Below are positions 19,530-27,239 of a stretch of 36,384 nt of DNA, piece by piece; the first letter of the stretch is position 1, and each line of letters begins with the position of its first letter. The DNA comes from Pseudomonadota bacterium. Its GTDB lineage: Bacteria; Pseudomonadota; Gammaproteobacteria; Burkholderiales; Thiobacillaceae. Below the pieces are notes generated by a model. That model had not been told where the DNA came from. It did no database searches and saw nothing but the letters and a program-made list of their open reading frames with translations. The stretch covers positions 1 through 36,384 of the forward strand of contig JAJZRE010000024.1 in assembly GCA_021802945.1 (NCBI GenBank). Reading direction: 5' to 3'. Made by a program: the position numbers and the translations under genes.

Positions 19530-20393
19530 ATGAGACCCCAGTACGCATCGCTTTGGGCGGCCCTGGCCGTATCCATGGCGCTGTCGGCTTGCGAAAAGCC
19601 CGCGGCAACTGCCCATGATGCCATTGCCGCCAAAGCGGGCGGCGAATCCATCAGCGAGTTCGAGTTGGGCCGCGCAATGGCCCGCCTGGGCCCCCTGAGC
19701 GAATCGGCGTCCGCCGAGGCCCGCGGCAAGGTGCTGGAGGCCCTGGTCGACCAGTACCTGGTCAGCAATGCCGCCAAAGACGCGAAGCTGGACAAGGTTC
19801 CGGAAGTCGCGCTGGCGATGCGGCAGGCGCAGCGGCAGGTGCTCGTGGAGGCCTACATGGAGCGCCTGTTCAAAAGCTTGCCCGAGCCGACGGATAGCGA
19901 AATCCGGGACTACTACGACCGCCATCCCGAATGGTTTGCGCAGCGCAAGGTATACCGCCTGCAGGAGCTCGATTTGCAGGTGGCGCCGGAGCGCGTCGCC
20001 GAGGTGGAGGCGAAATTGAAGCAAAGCCGCACGCTGTCCGCGTTCACCGACTGGCTGGGCGCGCAGGCGATCGCCTTCAAGTCGGGCGAGGCGGTGCGGC
20101 CGGCCGAACAAATCCCGGCCGCCATGCTGGCGCAGCTCGGCAAAATGAACGCGGGGCAGGCGGTCGTGGTGCCAAGGGACGCCAATCGCATCAGCGTGCT
20201 TCGCCTGATCGGAAGCCAGGCGCGGCCCGTGACGCTGGAGCAGGCCAGAGATGCCGTCGGCCGCCTCATCCTGAGCGGGAAGCGCGAGACCCTGCTGGAA
20301 GCCGAAGTTCGCAAGCTGCGCGAGCGCGGCAAGGTCGAATACGCCCGCGGCTTCGCGCCTGCGGGTTCGGCCGCGCAACCCGGCAAGCCCTGA
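19530..20393 (+). CDS. EpsD-family peptidyl-prolyl cis-trans isomerase, lipoprotein
   Basis: Predicted periplasmic foldase of the SurA/parvulin-related EpsD family, usually found with exopolysaccharide export genes. From the ATG at 19530, which has GGAG five bases before it, the protein has 287 residues. It has a lipoprotein signal ending LAVSMALSAC (Cys21). Then comes a SurA-N-like helical region (SEFELGRAMARLGP, EALVDQYLVSNAAKDAKLDK, PEPTDSEIRDYYDRHPEWFA) and a degenerate PPIase domain (about 135-225). An upstream ATG at 19512 would add six residues and has no ribosome site. manC follows 121 bp on, which supports a polysaccharide context, although no other EPS gene is present here. Confidence 0.8.
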   Translation: MRPQYASLWAALAVSMALSACEKPAATAHDAIAAKAGGESISEFELGRAMARLGPLSESASAEARGKVLEALVDQYLVSNAAKDAKLDKVPEVALAMRQAQRQVLVEAYMERLFKSLPEPTDSEIRDYYDRHPEWFAQRKVYRLQELDLQVAPERVAEVEAKLKQSRTLSAFTDWLGAQAIAFKSGEAVRPAEQIPAAMLAQLGKMNAGQAVVVPRDANRISVLRLIGSQARPVTLEQARDAVGRLILSGKRETLLEAEVRKLRERGKVEYARGFAPAGSAAQPGKP

Positions 20394-20467
20394 GTCCGGC
20401 ATGGTCCTTGTCCGCGTTGACGCCGCGATAGGACGTGCCGGTTGCCCGCCGGCGTCTGGAACATAAT

Positions 20468-20495
20468 GTAATGGGCCCCGTTCGAACGACATTAC
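20468..20495. promoter_or_regulatory. Palindrome pair before manC, possible operator
   Basis: The 10-bp perfect palindrome CGTTCGAACG (20479-20488) lies inside an outer inverted repeat GTAATG / CATTAC (20468-20473 and 20490-20495), 20 bp before the manC ATG. The position suits an operator or a leader hairpin. No known regulator site is recognised. Confidence 0.35.
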
Positions 20496-20514
20496 CATTT
20501 CACGAGTACTCGAC

Positions 20515-21936
20515 ATGACCCTCATTCATCCCGTGATTCTTTCCGGAGGCTCGGGCACCCGCCTGTGGCCCCTGTCGCGTGCGGCCCTGCCCAAGCAGTT
20601 GCTGCCGCTTGCGAGCGACCGCAGTCTGCTGCAGGACACGGTCAGCCGATTGGCTGACATGCCGGAAATGGCCGCGCCCCTGATGGTGTGCAACGTCGAA
20701 CACCGCTTCATGATTGCCGAGCAGATGCGCCAGATCGACACCGCGCCGCGCGCCATCGTGCTGGAACCGGTGGGGCGCAACACCGCCCCGGCGATGGCCG
20801 TCGCTGCGCTGATGCTGACGCGCGACGATCCCGATGCGCTGATGCTGGTCTTGCCGGCCGATCACCTGATCGGCGACGTCGCGGCGTTTCATGCCGCGAT
20901 CCGCACCGCCGCGCTAGCCGCGCAGAACGGCCATCTCGCCACCTTCGGCATCGTCGCTGCCACGCCGGAGACCGGCTACGGCTATATCCGCAGGGGGACG
21001 CCGCTGGCGGATACGGCCGGCGCGCATGAGGTGGCGGCCTTCGTCGAGAAGCCCGACCTGGCCACCGCGCGGCAGTATGTCGAATCCGGCGAGTATTTCT
21101 GGAACAGCGGCATGTTCCTGTTCCGCGCATCGGATTTCCTCCAGGAACTGCAGGCCCTGCGGCCCGACATTCTGGAGGCCAGCCGCGCCGCGCTGGATGC
21201 GGCCACGCTCGATCTCGATTTCGTGCGGCTCGACCCGGCTGCCTTCGAGGCCTGCCCGTCGGAGTCGGTCGACTATGCCGTCATGGAGCCCACCCGCCGC
21301 GCCGCCGTGGTACCCGCCGACATGGCATGGAACGACATCGGCGCCTGGTCTGCGCTATGGGAGGTGGCCGAGAAGGACGGGCAGGGCAACGCCGTCCGCG
21401 GCGACGTCATGCTGGAAAATGCCGCCAACAATTTCGTCCGTGCCGAAACCCGCATGGTCGCGATGCTGGGCGTGTCGGACCTGGTCGTGGTGGAGACTGC
21501 CGACGTCGTGCTGGTGGCGAACAAGGATCAGGTGCAGGACGTCAAGAAGCTGGTCGACCGCCTGAAGGCCGAGAAACGCTGCGAGCACCTGGTCCACAAG
21601 CAGGTGTACCGTCCCTGGGGATGGTACGAGGGCATCGACGAGGGCGAACGCTTCCAGGTCAAGCGCATCATGGTCAAGCCGGGCGAAAAGCTCAGCCTGC
21701 AGATGCATCACCACCGCGCCGAGCACTGGATCGTGGTGTCGGGCACGGCGAGCGTCACCTGCGGCGACGAGGTCATGCTGCTGACCGAAAACCAGTCCAC
21801 CTATATCCCGCTCGGTACCACCCACCGGCTGGAAAACCCCGGCAAGATCGACCTGCACATGATCGAGGTGCAGTCGGGCACGTATCTCGGCGAGGACGAC
21901 ATCGTCCGGTTCGAGGATATCTACAAGCGCAGCTGA
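20515..21936 (+). CDS. manC: Mannose-1-phosphate guanylyltransferase / mannose-6-phosphate isomerase
   Basis: Bifunctional type II enzyme of 473 residues that makes GDP-mannose for exopolysaccharide or O-antigen. The nucleotidyltransferase domain (about 1-340) starts with PVILSGGSGTRLWPLSR and LPKQLLPL, and has VLPADHLIGD, FVEKPDLATARQYV, and NSGMFLFRASDF. The cupin isomerase domain follows (about 350-470) with YRPWGWYEGIDEGERFQVKR, the metal-site run QMHHHRAEHWIVVSG, and a closing LHMIEVQSGTYLGEDDIVR. The EpsD-like gene upstream suggests a shared role in surface polysaccharide. The only candidate control element seen is the palindrome pair just upstream. Confidence 0.96.
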   Translation: MTLIHPVILSGGSGTRLWPLSRAALPKQLLPLASDRSLLQDTVSRLADMPEMAAPLMVCNVEHRFMIAEQMRQIDTAPRAIVLEPVGRNTAPAMAVAALMLTRDDPDALMLVLPADHLIGDVAAFHAAIRTAALAAQNGHLATFGIVAATPETGYGYIRRGTPLADTAGAHEVAAFVEKPDLATARQYVESGEYFWNSGMFLFRASDFLQELQALRPDILEASRAALDAATLDLDFVRLDPAAFEACPSESVDYAVMEPTRRAAVVPADMAWNDIGAWSALWEVAEKDGQGNAVRGDVMLENAANNFVRAETRMVAMLGVSDLVVVETADVVLVANKDQVQDVKKLVDRLKAEKRCEHLVHKQVYRPWGWYEGIDEGERFQVKRIMVKPGEKLSLQMHHHRAEHWIVVSGTASVTCGDEVMLLTENQSTYIPLGTTHRLENPGKIDLHMIEVQSGTYLGEDDIVRFEDIYKRS

Positions 21937-21970
21937 GCGCAGTTCTGTTTCATTCTCGGCAGGGCCTGTA

Positions 21971-21999
21971 TTTACTCGGCATTCCTTTTTAAATACAAT
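21971..21999 (+). promoter_or_regulatory. Candidate sigma-70 promoter for the mgtA leader
   Basis: TTTACT (21971-21976) and TACAAT (21994-21999) are spaced by exactly 17 bp. The -10 matches five of six consensus bases and the -35 four. Transcription would begin near 22006, about 470 bases before the mgtA start. Confidence 0.6.
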
Positions 22000-22006
22000 C
22001 CGCCGG

Positions 22007-22475
22007 CTTATTCACTACGGAGACCCGCGTGGGCACTTGTTCGAGCGACAGTAGATGGCCGGTTCAGGTAACCGGCAAATTCTCGGCAAGATAACGCGCA
22101 GGCTTCCCCTGCCGCTGTCTCGCCGAGCGCGAGAGGCGGTCACGGCGCCGCGGCAATTCTGCCGTGACGTTTCCTCCCTCAAAGATACTGACTGGCCGAT
22201 TGCTTGCGGGCGGCCGGCCGCCGACATCGCTTGTCGTCATCGACTGGCGGATGGATTGTGTGCGTCTTTCGTGGCGCCACGCTTTCTGTCGTGCGCCTGG
22301 CAAGACTCCGACCCGATTGCGAGGAGGGTATCGTGCGCATTGATCGTTGCCAGCACCGAGGCTGCCTTGGCGCGGCCTATCCACTGCTCTTGCCGGCATG
22401 GACTGCCGCCCACGAAGCGGGCCAGACGCAAACCACGGGCGTGCAGATGCCGGGCACGCCGCCTGGAGAACAAGA
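22007..22475 (+). promoter_or_regulatory. Long structured 5' leader of mgtA
   Basis: About 470 bases between a good promoter and mgtA hold no long gene but many inverted repeats: GCCGGTT/AACCGGC (22058-22076), GCAGG/CCTGC (22098-22112), an 8-bp stem GTCACGGC/GCCGTGAC (22139-22168), the 14-bp palindrome GGCGGCCGGCCGCC (22209-22222) and GTGGCGCCAC (22271-22280). Other Mg2+ transporter genes of this family are controlled from long leaders by riboswitch or leader-peptide mechanisms. I could not recognise the M-box or the enterobacterial mgtA leader here, so a different leader class is possible. The role is inferred from position. Confidence 0.5.
22029..22094 (+). CDS. Candidate 21-residue leader peptide upstream of mgtA
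   Basis: A GTG at 22029 has GGAG six bases before it and opens a frame of 21 codons ending in TAA at 22092-22094. The predicted peptide begins MGTCSSDSRWPVQV and ends TGKFSAR. The start is only about 22 bases after the predicted transcription start, as in known leader peptides, and the first hairpin of the leader (22058-22076) lies within the frame. Proline is present once, unlike the proline-rich MgtL of enterobacteria. A frame this short may be chance. Confidence 0.35.
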   Translation: MGTCSSDSRWPVQVTGKFSAR

Positions 22476-25241
22476 ATGAACTTCACGCTGTTGAAAGCGT
22501 TTTTTGCAGGATTCCTGCACAACCGCCACATTGCCCGGCACTTCCGCCGCCTTGCCTTGCTGGACACCCTGACCCAGACCGGGGTCAGCCGCGAAGTGCC
22601 GCCGGGTTTGACCCGGACTTTGGTCGGCAGTGCGACGATGGACGCCGATGCGTTGCTCAGGCAGCTCGACAGCCACAGCGATGGTCTGTCCGAAGCCCAG
22701 GCTGCCACCATTCGTGCGCGCGTCGGCTTCAACGAGGTCGAGCATGAGAAGCCGCTGCCTTGGTGGCTACACCTGTGGCACTGCTACAAGAACCCGTTTA
22801 ACCTCCTGTTGACGCTACTGGCCGTCATTTCCTATCTGACCGAGGACATGAAGGCAACCGTCGTCATCGGCACGATGGTGGTGCTCTCGACCTTGCTGCG
22901 CTTCTGGCAGGAGGCCAAGTCGAACAAGGCGGCCGATGCCCTCAAGGCAATGGTCAGCAACACTGCCACGGTGATACGTCGTGACCTGTCCGAAGCTGCC
23001 GCAGCCGAGGCCGGGAACTTATTTGGCGGACATTTGCATGTCAAGGCAGCACAGCGCGTGGAACTGCCGATCAAATTGCTGGTGCCGGGCGACTTGATCA
23101 TTCTGTCTGCTGGCGACATGATCCCTGCCGACTGCCGGGTACTCGCGGCCAAGGACCTGTTCGTAGCCCAGGCTGCGATGACCGGCGAGTCGATGCCGGT
23201 AGAGAAATTCGCCATCCAGCGCGAAGTCCGCGCGATCAACCCGCTCGAACTGGACAACATCCTGTTCATGGGTACGAACGTGGTGTCCGGTTCGGCCACG
23301 GCTGCCGTCCTCGGCACCGGCAATGGCACCTACTTCGGCGCGCTGGCCAGCCGCGTCACGGCCACCGATCGCGCCCCGACCGCGTTCCAGTCCGGCGTGA
23401 ACAAGGTGAGCTGGCTCTTGATCCGTTTCATGTTTGTGATGGCTCCGCTGGTGCTCTTCATCAACGGCTTCACCAAAGGTGACTGGATGGAGGCGCTGCT
23501 GTTCGCGCTGTCCATTGCCGTTGGTCTGACGCCCGAGATGCTGCCGATGATCGTCACCTCGACGTTGGCCAAAGGCGCGGTAATCCTGTCTCGCAAGAAA
23601 GTCATCGTCAAGCGGCTGGACGCCATCCAGAATTTCGGCGCGATGGACGTGCTGTGCACGGACAAGACCGGAACGCTGACGCAGGACAAGATTTTTCTGG
23701 CGCGGCACGTCGACGTGTGGGGCGAGGATTCCGACGACGTGCTCGAGTTGGCGTTCCTGAACAGCTACTACCAGACTGGCCTGAAGAATCTTCTTGACGT
23801 GGCGGTGCTGGAACATGTGGACATCCATCGGGAGCTCAATCCTGCCCGCAACTATCGCAAGGTTGACGAAATCCCCTTTGACTTCACCCGCCGCCGCATG
23901 TCAGTGGTGGTTTCGGAACGAGAGGACCATCATGAGCTGATCTGCAAGGGTGCAGTGGAGGAAATCCTGTCGGTATGTACCACGGTGAGACACAAGGAAT
24001 CGGTCGAATCCCTGACGCCGGAGCTGTTGGCACGCATACGCGCCGTGACAGCCGATCTGAACGAGGAAGGCCTGCGCGTGGTGGCGGTCGCAGCCAGGGA
24101 ATTGCCGCCGAGGAAGGACGTTTATGGCCTGGCCGATGAGCGTGAGCTGACGCTCATCGGCTACGTGGCCTTCCTCGATCCGCCGAAGGAGTCGACCGCC
24201 CCGGCACTCAAGGCGCTAGCCGAGCATGGCGTGGCAGTCAAGGTACTGACCGGCGACAACGAACTGGTGACGGCCAAAATTTGCCGCGAAGTCGGGCTGG
24301 AGCAGCAAGGCGTCCTGCTGGGCAGCGATATCGAGCGCATGAACGACAAGGTGCTGGCCGAGGCAGTGGAGAAGCATAACGTGTTCGCCAGACTGACCCC
24401 GTCGCACAAGGAGCGCATCGTGAGGCGCCTGAAGGGTAACGGGCATGTGGTCGGCTTCATGGGCGATGGCATCAACGATGCCCCGGCATTGCGCACGGCC
24501 GACATTGGCATCTCGGTCGACACGGCGGTGGACATCGCCAAGGAAGCAGCCGACATCATCCTGCTGGAAAAGAGCCTGATGGTGCTGGAAGAGGGCGTGC
24601 TTGAAGGCCGCCGGACCTTTTCCAACATGCTCAAGTACATCAAGATGACCGCCAGTTCCAACTTTGGGAACGTGTTCTCGGTGCTGGTCGCTTCGGCCTT
24701 CATCCCCTTCCTGCCGATGCTTCCCCTTCAGCTGCTGACGCAGAATCTGCTGTACGACATCTCGCAGATCGCCATCCCGTTCGACAATGTGGATGAAGAA
24801 CTGTTGAGGAAACCGCAGCGCTGGCAGCCTGGCGATGTGGGCCGCTTCATGCTGTTCTTCGGCCCGATCAGCTCGATCTTCGATATCACAACCTTTGCCC
24901 TGATGTGGTACGTGTTCGGCGCCCGTACGCCGGAGGCGCAGACCCTGTTCCAGTCCGGCTGGTTCATCGTCGGACTGCTGACGCAGACCCTGATCGTGCA
25001 CATGATCCGCACGCCCAAGATTCCGTTTATCCAGAGCAGGGCGGCGACCCCGCTCCTGGTGACGACCGGCATCATCATGACCATTGGCATTTTCCTGCCG
25101 ATGGGGCCTTTGGCGCATTACTTCAAGCTGCAGGCGCTACCACCGCTCTATTTCGCCGTCCTTCCTGCGGTCCTGATTGGGTACATGGGGTTGACGCAGG
25201 CCATGAAAGGGTTCTACACACGTCGCTATGGCTGGCAGTGA
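22476..25241 (+). CDS. mgtA: Magnesium-translocating P-type ATPase (MgtA/MgtB type)
   Basis: Inner-membrane P3B-type ATPase that imports Mg2+, 921 residues. The true start is the ATG at 22476 (MNFTLLKAFFAGFLHNRHIA), preceded by GGAGAACAAGA; a longer frame from 22347 reads through the leader. A cation ATPase N-domain leads to PWWLHLWHCYKNPFNLLLTL. The actuator domain has MTGESMPVEK, the membrane core VGLTPEMLPMI, the phosphorylated Asp396 sits in CTDKTGTLT, and then come KGAVEE, KVLTGDNELV and MGDGINDAPA. The C-terminal membrane part includes LLPLQLLTQNLLYDISQI-like helices. By eye its base and codon use is less GC-biased than the flanking manC and flhDC, which could mean acquisition. Low Mg2+ induction through the long leader is likely. 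Confidence 0.95.
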   Translation: MNFTLLKAFFAGFLHNRHIARHFRRLALLDTLTQTGVSREVPPGLTRTLVGSATMDADALLRQLDSHSDGLSEAQAATIRARVGFNEVEHEKPLPWWLHLWHCYKNPFNLLLTLLAVISYLTEDMKATVVIGTMVVLSTLLRFWQEAKSNKAADALKAMVSNTATVIRRDLSEAAAAEAGNLFGGHLHVKAAQRVELPIKLLVPGDLIILSAGDMIPADCRVLAAKDLFVAQAAMTGESMPVEKFAIQREVRAINPLELDNILFMGTNVVSGSATAAVLGTGNGTYFGALASRVTATDRAPTAFQSGVNKVSWLLIRFMFVMAPLVLFINGFTKGDWMEALLFALSIAVGLTPEMLPMIVTSTLAKGAVILSRKKVIVKRLDAIQNFGAMDVLCTDKTGTLTQDKIFLARHVDVWGEDSDDVLELAFLNSYYQTGLKNLLDVAVLEHVDIHRELNPARNYRKVDEIPFDFTRRRMSVVVSEREDHHELICKGAVEEILSVCTTVRHKESVESLTPELLARIRAVTADLNEEGLRVVAVAARELPPRKDVYGLADERELTLIGYVAFLDPPKESTAPALKALAEHGVAVKVLTGDNELVTAKICREVGLEQQGVLLGSDIERMNDKVLAEAVEKHNVFARLTPSHKERIVRRLKGNGHVVGFMGDGINDAPALRTADIGISVDTAVDIAKEAADIILLEKSLMVLEEGVLEGRRTFSNMLKYIKMTASSNFGNVFSVLVASAFIPFLPMLPLQLLTQNLLYDISQIAIPFDNVDEELLRKPQRWQPGDVGRFMLFFGPISSIFDITTFALMWYVFGARTPEAQTLFQSGWFIVGLLTQTLIVHMIRTPKIPFIQSRAATPLLVTTGIIMTIGIFLPMGPLAHYFKLQALPPLYFAVLPAVLIGYMGLTQAMKGFYTRRYGWQ

Positions 25242-25400
25242 ACAGGCGCCCGTGTAGGACAAACACCTACAATGAGGGTTGCGCGCTTCCGACCAGCAAT
25301 ACAGCGATTGTCCGCATCAACTTTCTGCGACGCCGTCCGAAAACGAATTCACCACGCTGACTTAAGCGTGCATGCGGAAAAATTTCGATGGAGACGGACA

Positions 25401-25718
25401 ATGAAGCTGGATGAAATGCTGGACGAGATGCGCGACGTCAACCTGAACTACCTGATGCTGGCGCAGAACATGATCCAGCACGACAAGGCCACCGCCATCT
25501 TTCGTCTGGGCATCAGCCAGGACGTCGCCGACCTGATCGAGGCGCTGACGCCCGCACAGATTCTCAAGCTTGCAGCATCCGGCATGCTGGTGTCACGCTT
25601 CCGTTTCGACGACGGCGTGGTGCTGAACATGCTGACCAGCTACACCAAGGACCGTGCCATCGCGCGGTCCCATGCCGCCATCCTGATGGCAGGCCAGGCT
25701 GTGGAAGCCTTTGCCTGA
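25401..25718 (+). CDS. flhD: Flagellar transcriptional activator FlhD
   Basis: Half of the FlhD4C2 master activator of flagellar class II promoters, 105 residues. The ATG at 25401 has GGAG upstream and gives MKLDEMLDEMRDVNLNYLML, the family N-terminus; a longer upstream frame is spurious. The core NMIQHDKATAIFRLGISQDV matches the FlhD dimer fold, with DLIEALTPAQILKLAASGML after it. A cysteine seen in enterobacterial FlhD (forming the dimer disulfide) is absent: there is no Cys in the protein. flhC follows 42 bp downstream. The 159-bp region before it shows a weak hairpin (TGTAGG/CCTACA, ending at 25270) but no clear promoter. Confidence 0.95.
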   Translation: MKLDEMLDEMRDVNLNYLMLAQNMIQHDKATAIFRLGISQDVADLIEALTPAQILKLAASGMLVSRFRFDDGVVLNMLTSYTKDRAIARSHAAILMAGQAVEAFA

Positions 25719-25760
25719 TTCTGCCACGCAGCGCAGCACGATACGAAGGGGAGTGGCTCC

Positions 25761-26315
25761 ATGAGCAGGAAGAGTCTGTTGACCGAAATGCGCGACACCC
25801 AGCTGGCGATCGAGCTGATCGAGCTCGGCGCCCGCCCGCAGGTGCTGGAATCCGAAACCACATTGTCGCGCGAACGTCTGCTCAAGCTGTACAAGGAGGT
25901 CAAGGGCGTGTCGCCGCCCAAGGGCATGCTGCCGTTCTCGACCGACTGGTTCCTGACCTGGCTGCCGAACGTGCACGCCTCGCTGTTCATCAACATTCAC
26001 CGCTACATCACGAAAAACAGCGACTGCATCGGCATCGAGGCCGTGCTCAAAAGCTACCGCCTGTACCAGGAATACCTGCATACCCATCAGATCGAGGAAG
26101 TGCTGAGCTTCACGCGCGCCTGGACGCTGAACCGTTTCTTTGAGAGCAGGATGCTCGAAACGGCCGTATGCAGCGGCTGCGGCGGCCACTTCGTGGTCCA
26201 TCCGGACGATCTGCACGACCGGTATGTGTGCGGTCTGTGCAACATGCCGGCACGCGCAGGCAAAACCCGCAAGGCCAAGGCCGCGGCGCAGATCGGCCTG
26301 ACCGCGGCTGCCTGA
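25761..26315 (+). CDS. flhC: Flagellar transcriptional activator FlhC
   Basis: DNA-contacting zinc-binding subunit of FlhD4C2, 184 residues. It opens with SRKSLLTEMRDTQLAIELIE and has the conserved middle GMLPFSTDWFLTWLPNVHAS. The four zinc ligands appear as CSGCGG (near 137-140) and CGLCN about 17 residues later. The C-terminus is basic (RAGKTRKAKAAAQ). A ribosome site AAGGGGAG precedes the ATG. Together with FlhD it should activate the box seen before flhB at 29092-29119. The methyltransferase gene follows after 18 bp and is probably in the same transcript. Confidence 0.95.
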   Translation: MSRKSLLTEMRDTQLAIELIELGARPQVLESETTLSRERLLKLYKEVKGVSPPKGMLPFSTDWFLTWLPNVHASLFINIHRYITKNSDCIGIEAVLKSYRLYQEYLHTHQIEEVLSFTRAWTLNRFFESRMLETAVCSGCGGHFVVHPDDLHDRYVCGLCNMPARAGKTRKAKAAAQIGLTAAA

Positions 26316-26333
26316 CGGCCCCGCGAGCAACCG

Positions 26334-27092
26334 ATGGCGCGCCTGCCGGTCAGCCTGCACTCGCTTGTCATCCAGTGCGCCGCCTTGCTGCTGGCTGTAT
26401 CCCTCGGCACGCTGGCTCAGATCCGGTTTTCGCATCCCCCCACGCTCTGGCAGCTCGTCTTCGCACAGGGGGCGTTGGCTGCGGCGTTGAGCGCCGCGTG
26501 GCGGCAACCGGCCTGGTGGCCGCCGCTGCATTTCGGTTTCCTGCCTGCCGCCCTCCTGGCCCGGCATGCCGGCTTGCCTGCCTGGTGCTACCTGATGGCA
26601 TTCATGCTGCTGGTCCTCTTTTACTGGAGCACGTTCCGCACCCGGGTGCCTCTGTATCTGTCCGGCCGCGAGGCCTGGCGAAGCCTGGCGTCGCTGTTGC
26701 CGCAGACGCGACCCTTCCGCTTTATCGACCTCGGCAGCGGCCTGGGCGGCGTGCCGTTCTATCTGGAGCCGCGGTTTCCGCGGGGCCGCTTTTATGGCAC
26801 CGAGATTGCCCCGGCTCCCTGGCTCATCAGCCGCATGCGGGCCTGGCTCCGGGGGAGCCGGGTTCATTTTCTGCGTCACGATTACGCCGCACTCGACCTG
26901 GCGCGGTTCGATGTCGTGTTCGCCTTCCTCTCTCCCGCGGCCATGCCCGGCCTGTGGCGACAGGCCGAGGTCCAGATGCACGGCGGCGCGTTGTTCATCA
27001 GCCTGGCATTTCCGGCGGAAGGGCGGCAGCCGGACCGGATTGTGGCCCAGGATGCCGGTCCGCGCCACACCCTGTATGTCTGGCGGATGTAG
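26334..27092 (+). CDS. Membrane-anchored class I SAM-dependent methyltransferase
   Basis: Protein of 252 residues whose first half is hydrophobic, with about three membrane segments (10-28, 36-56 and 75-98: LMAFMLLVLFYWSTF). The cytoplasmic half is a Rossmann methyltransferase: SAM motif I is FIDLGSGLGG at 130-139, the acidic motif II is YGTEIAP, and motif IV lies in FDVVFAFLSPAAM. Motif post-I to C-terminus is short, so the substrate may be a small molecule, a lipid or a protein near the membrane. It begins 18 bp after flhC and precedes motA by 147 bp, so it is likely to be transcribed with the master regulators. Substrate and role in motility are unknown. Confidence 0.82.
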   Translation: MARLPVSLHSLVIQCAALLLAVSLGTLAQIRFSHPPTLWQLVFAQGALAAALSAAWRQPAWWPPLHFGFLPAALLARHAGLPAWCYLMAFMLLVLFYWSTFRTRVPLYLSGREAWRSLASLLPQTRPFRFIDLGSGLGGVPFYLEPRFPRGRFYGTEIAPAPWLISRMRAWLRGSRVHFLRHDYAALDLARFDVVFAFLSPAAMPGLWRQAEVQMHGGALFISLAFPAEGRQPDRIVAQDAGPRHTLYVWRM

Positions 27093-27123
27093 GACCCCTT
27101 GCGGAAATACCCGCCCTGCGCCA

Positions 27124-27150
27124 TCAAGTTTCTTTTCGTCCGGTCGAATC
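27124..27150 (+). promoter_or_regulatory. Candidate sigma-28 (FliA) promoter for motAB
   Basis: TCAAGTTT (27124-27131) matches seven of eight bases of the FliA -35 consensus TAAAGTTT, and exactly 11 bases later stands GTCGAATC (27143-27150), a weaker match (four of eight, with the central CGA) to GCCGATAA. A closer -10, GCCGATCT at 27164-27171, is also present but has a poor -35. The motA GTG lies about 80 bases downstream. Confidence 0.55.
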
Positions 27151-27239
27151 TTCACGTGAGCGCGCCGATCTCGAATGCCGCAAGACGGGGCAGGGCAGGA
27201 CCGCTCCCCAGTGAGTCAATCAATAAGGAATAGACGGTC

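Noticed and set aside
22007-22475. M-box or enterobacterial mgtA riboswitch
   Set aside because: I looked for their conserved loops and could not see them by eye; only a covariance search could exclude them fully.
22055-22747. Frames running from the leader into mgtA
   Set aside because: Out of frame with MgtA or lacking a ribosome site; the mgtA start with GGAGAACAAGA at 22476 explains the region.
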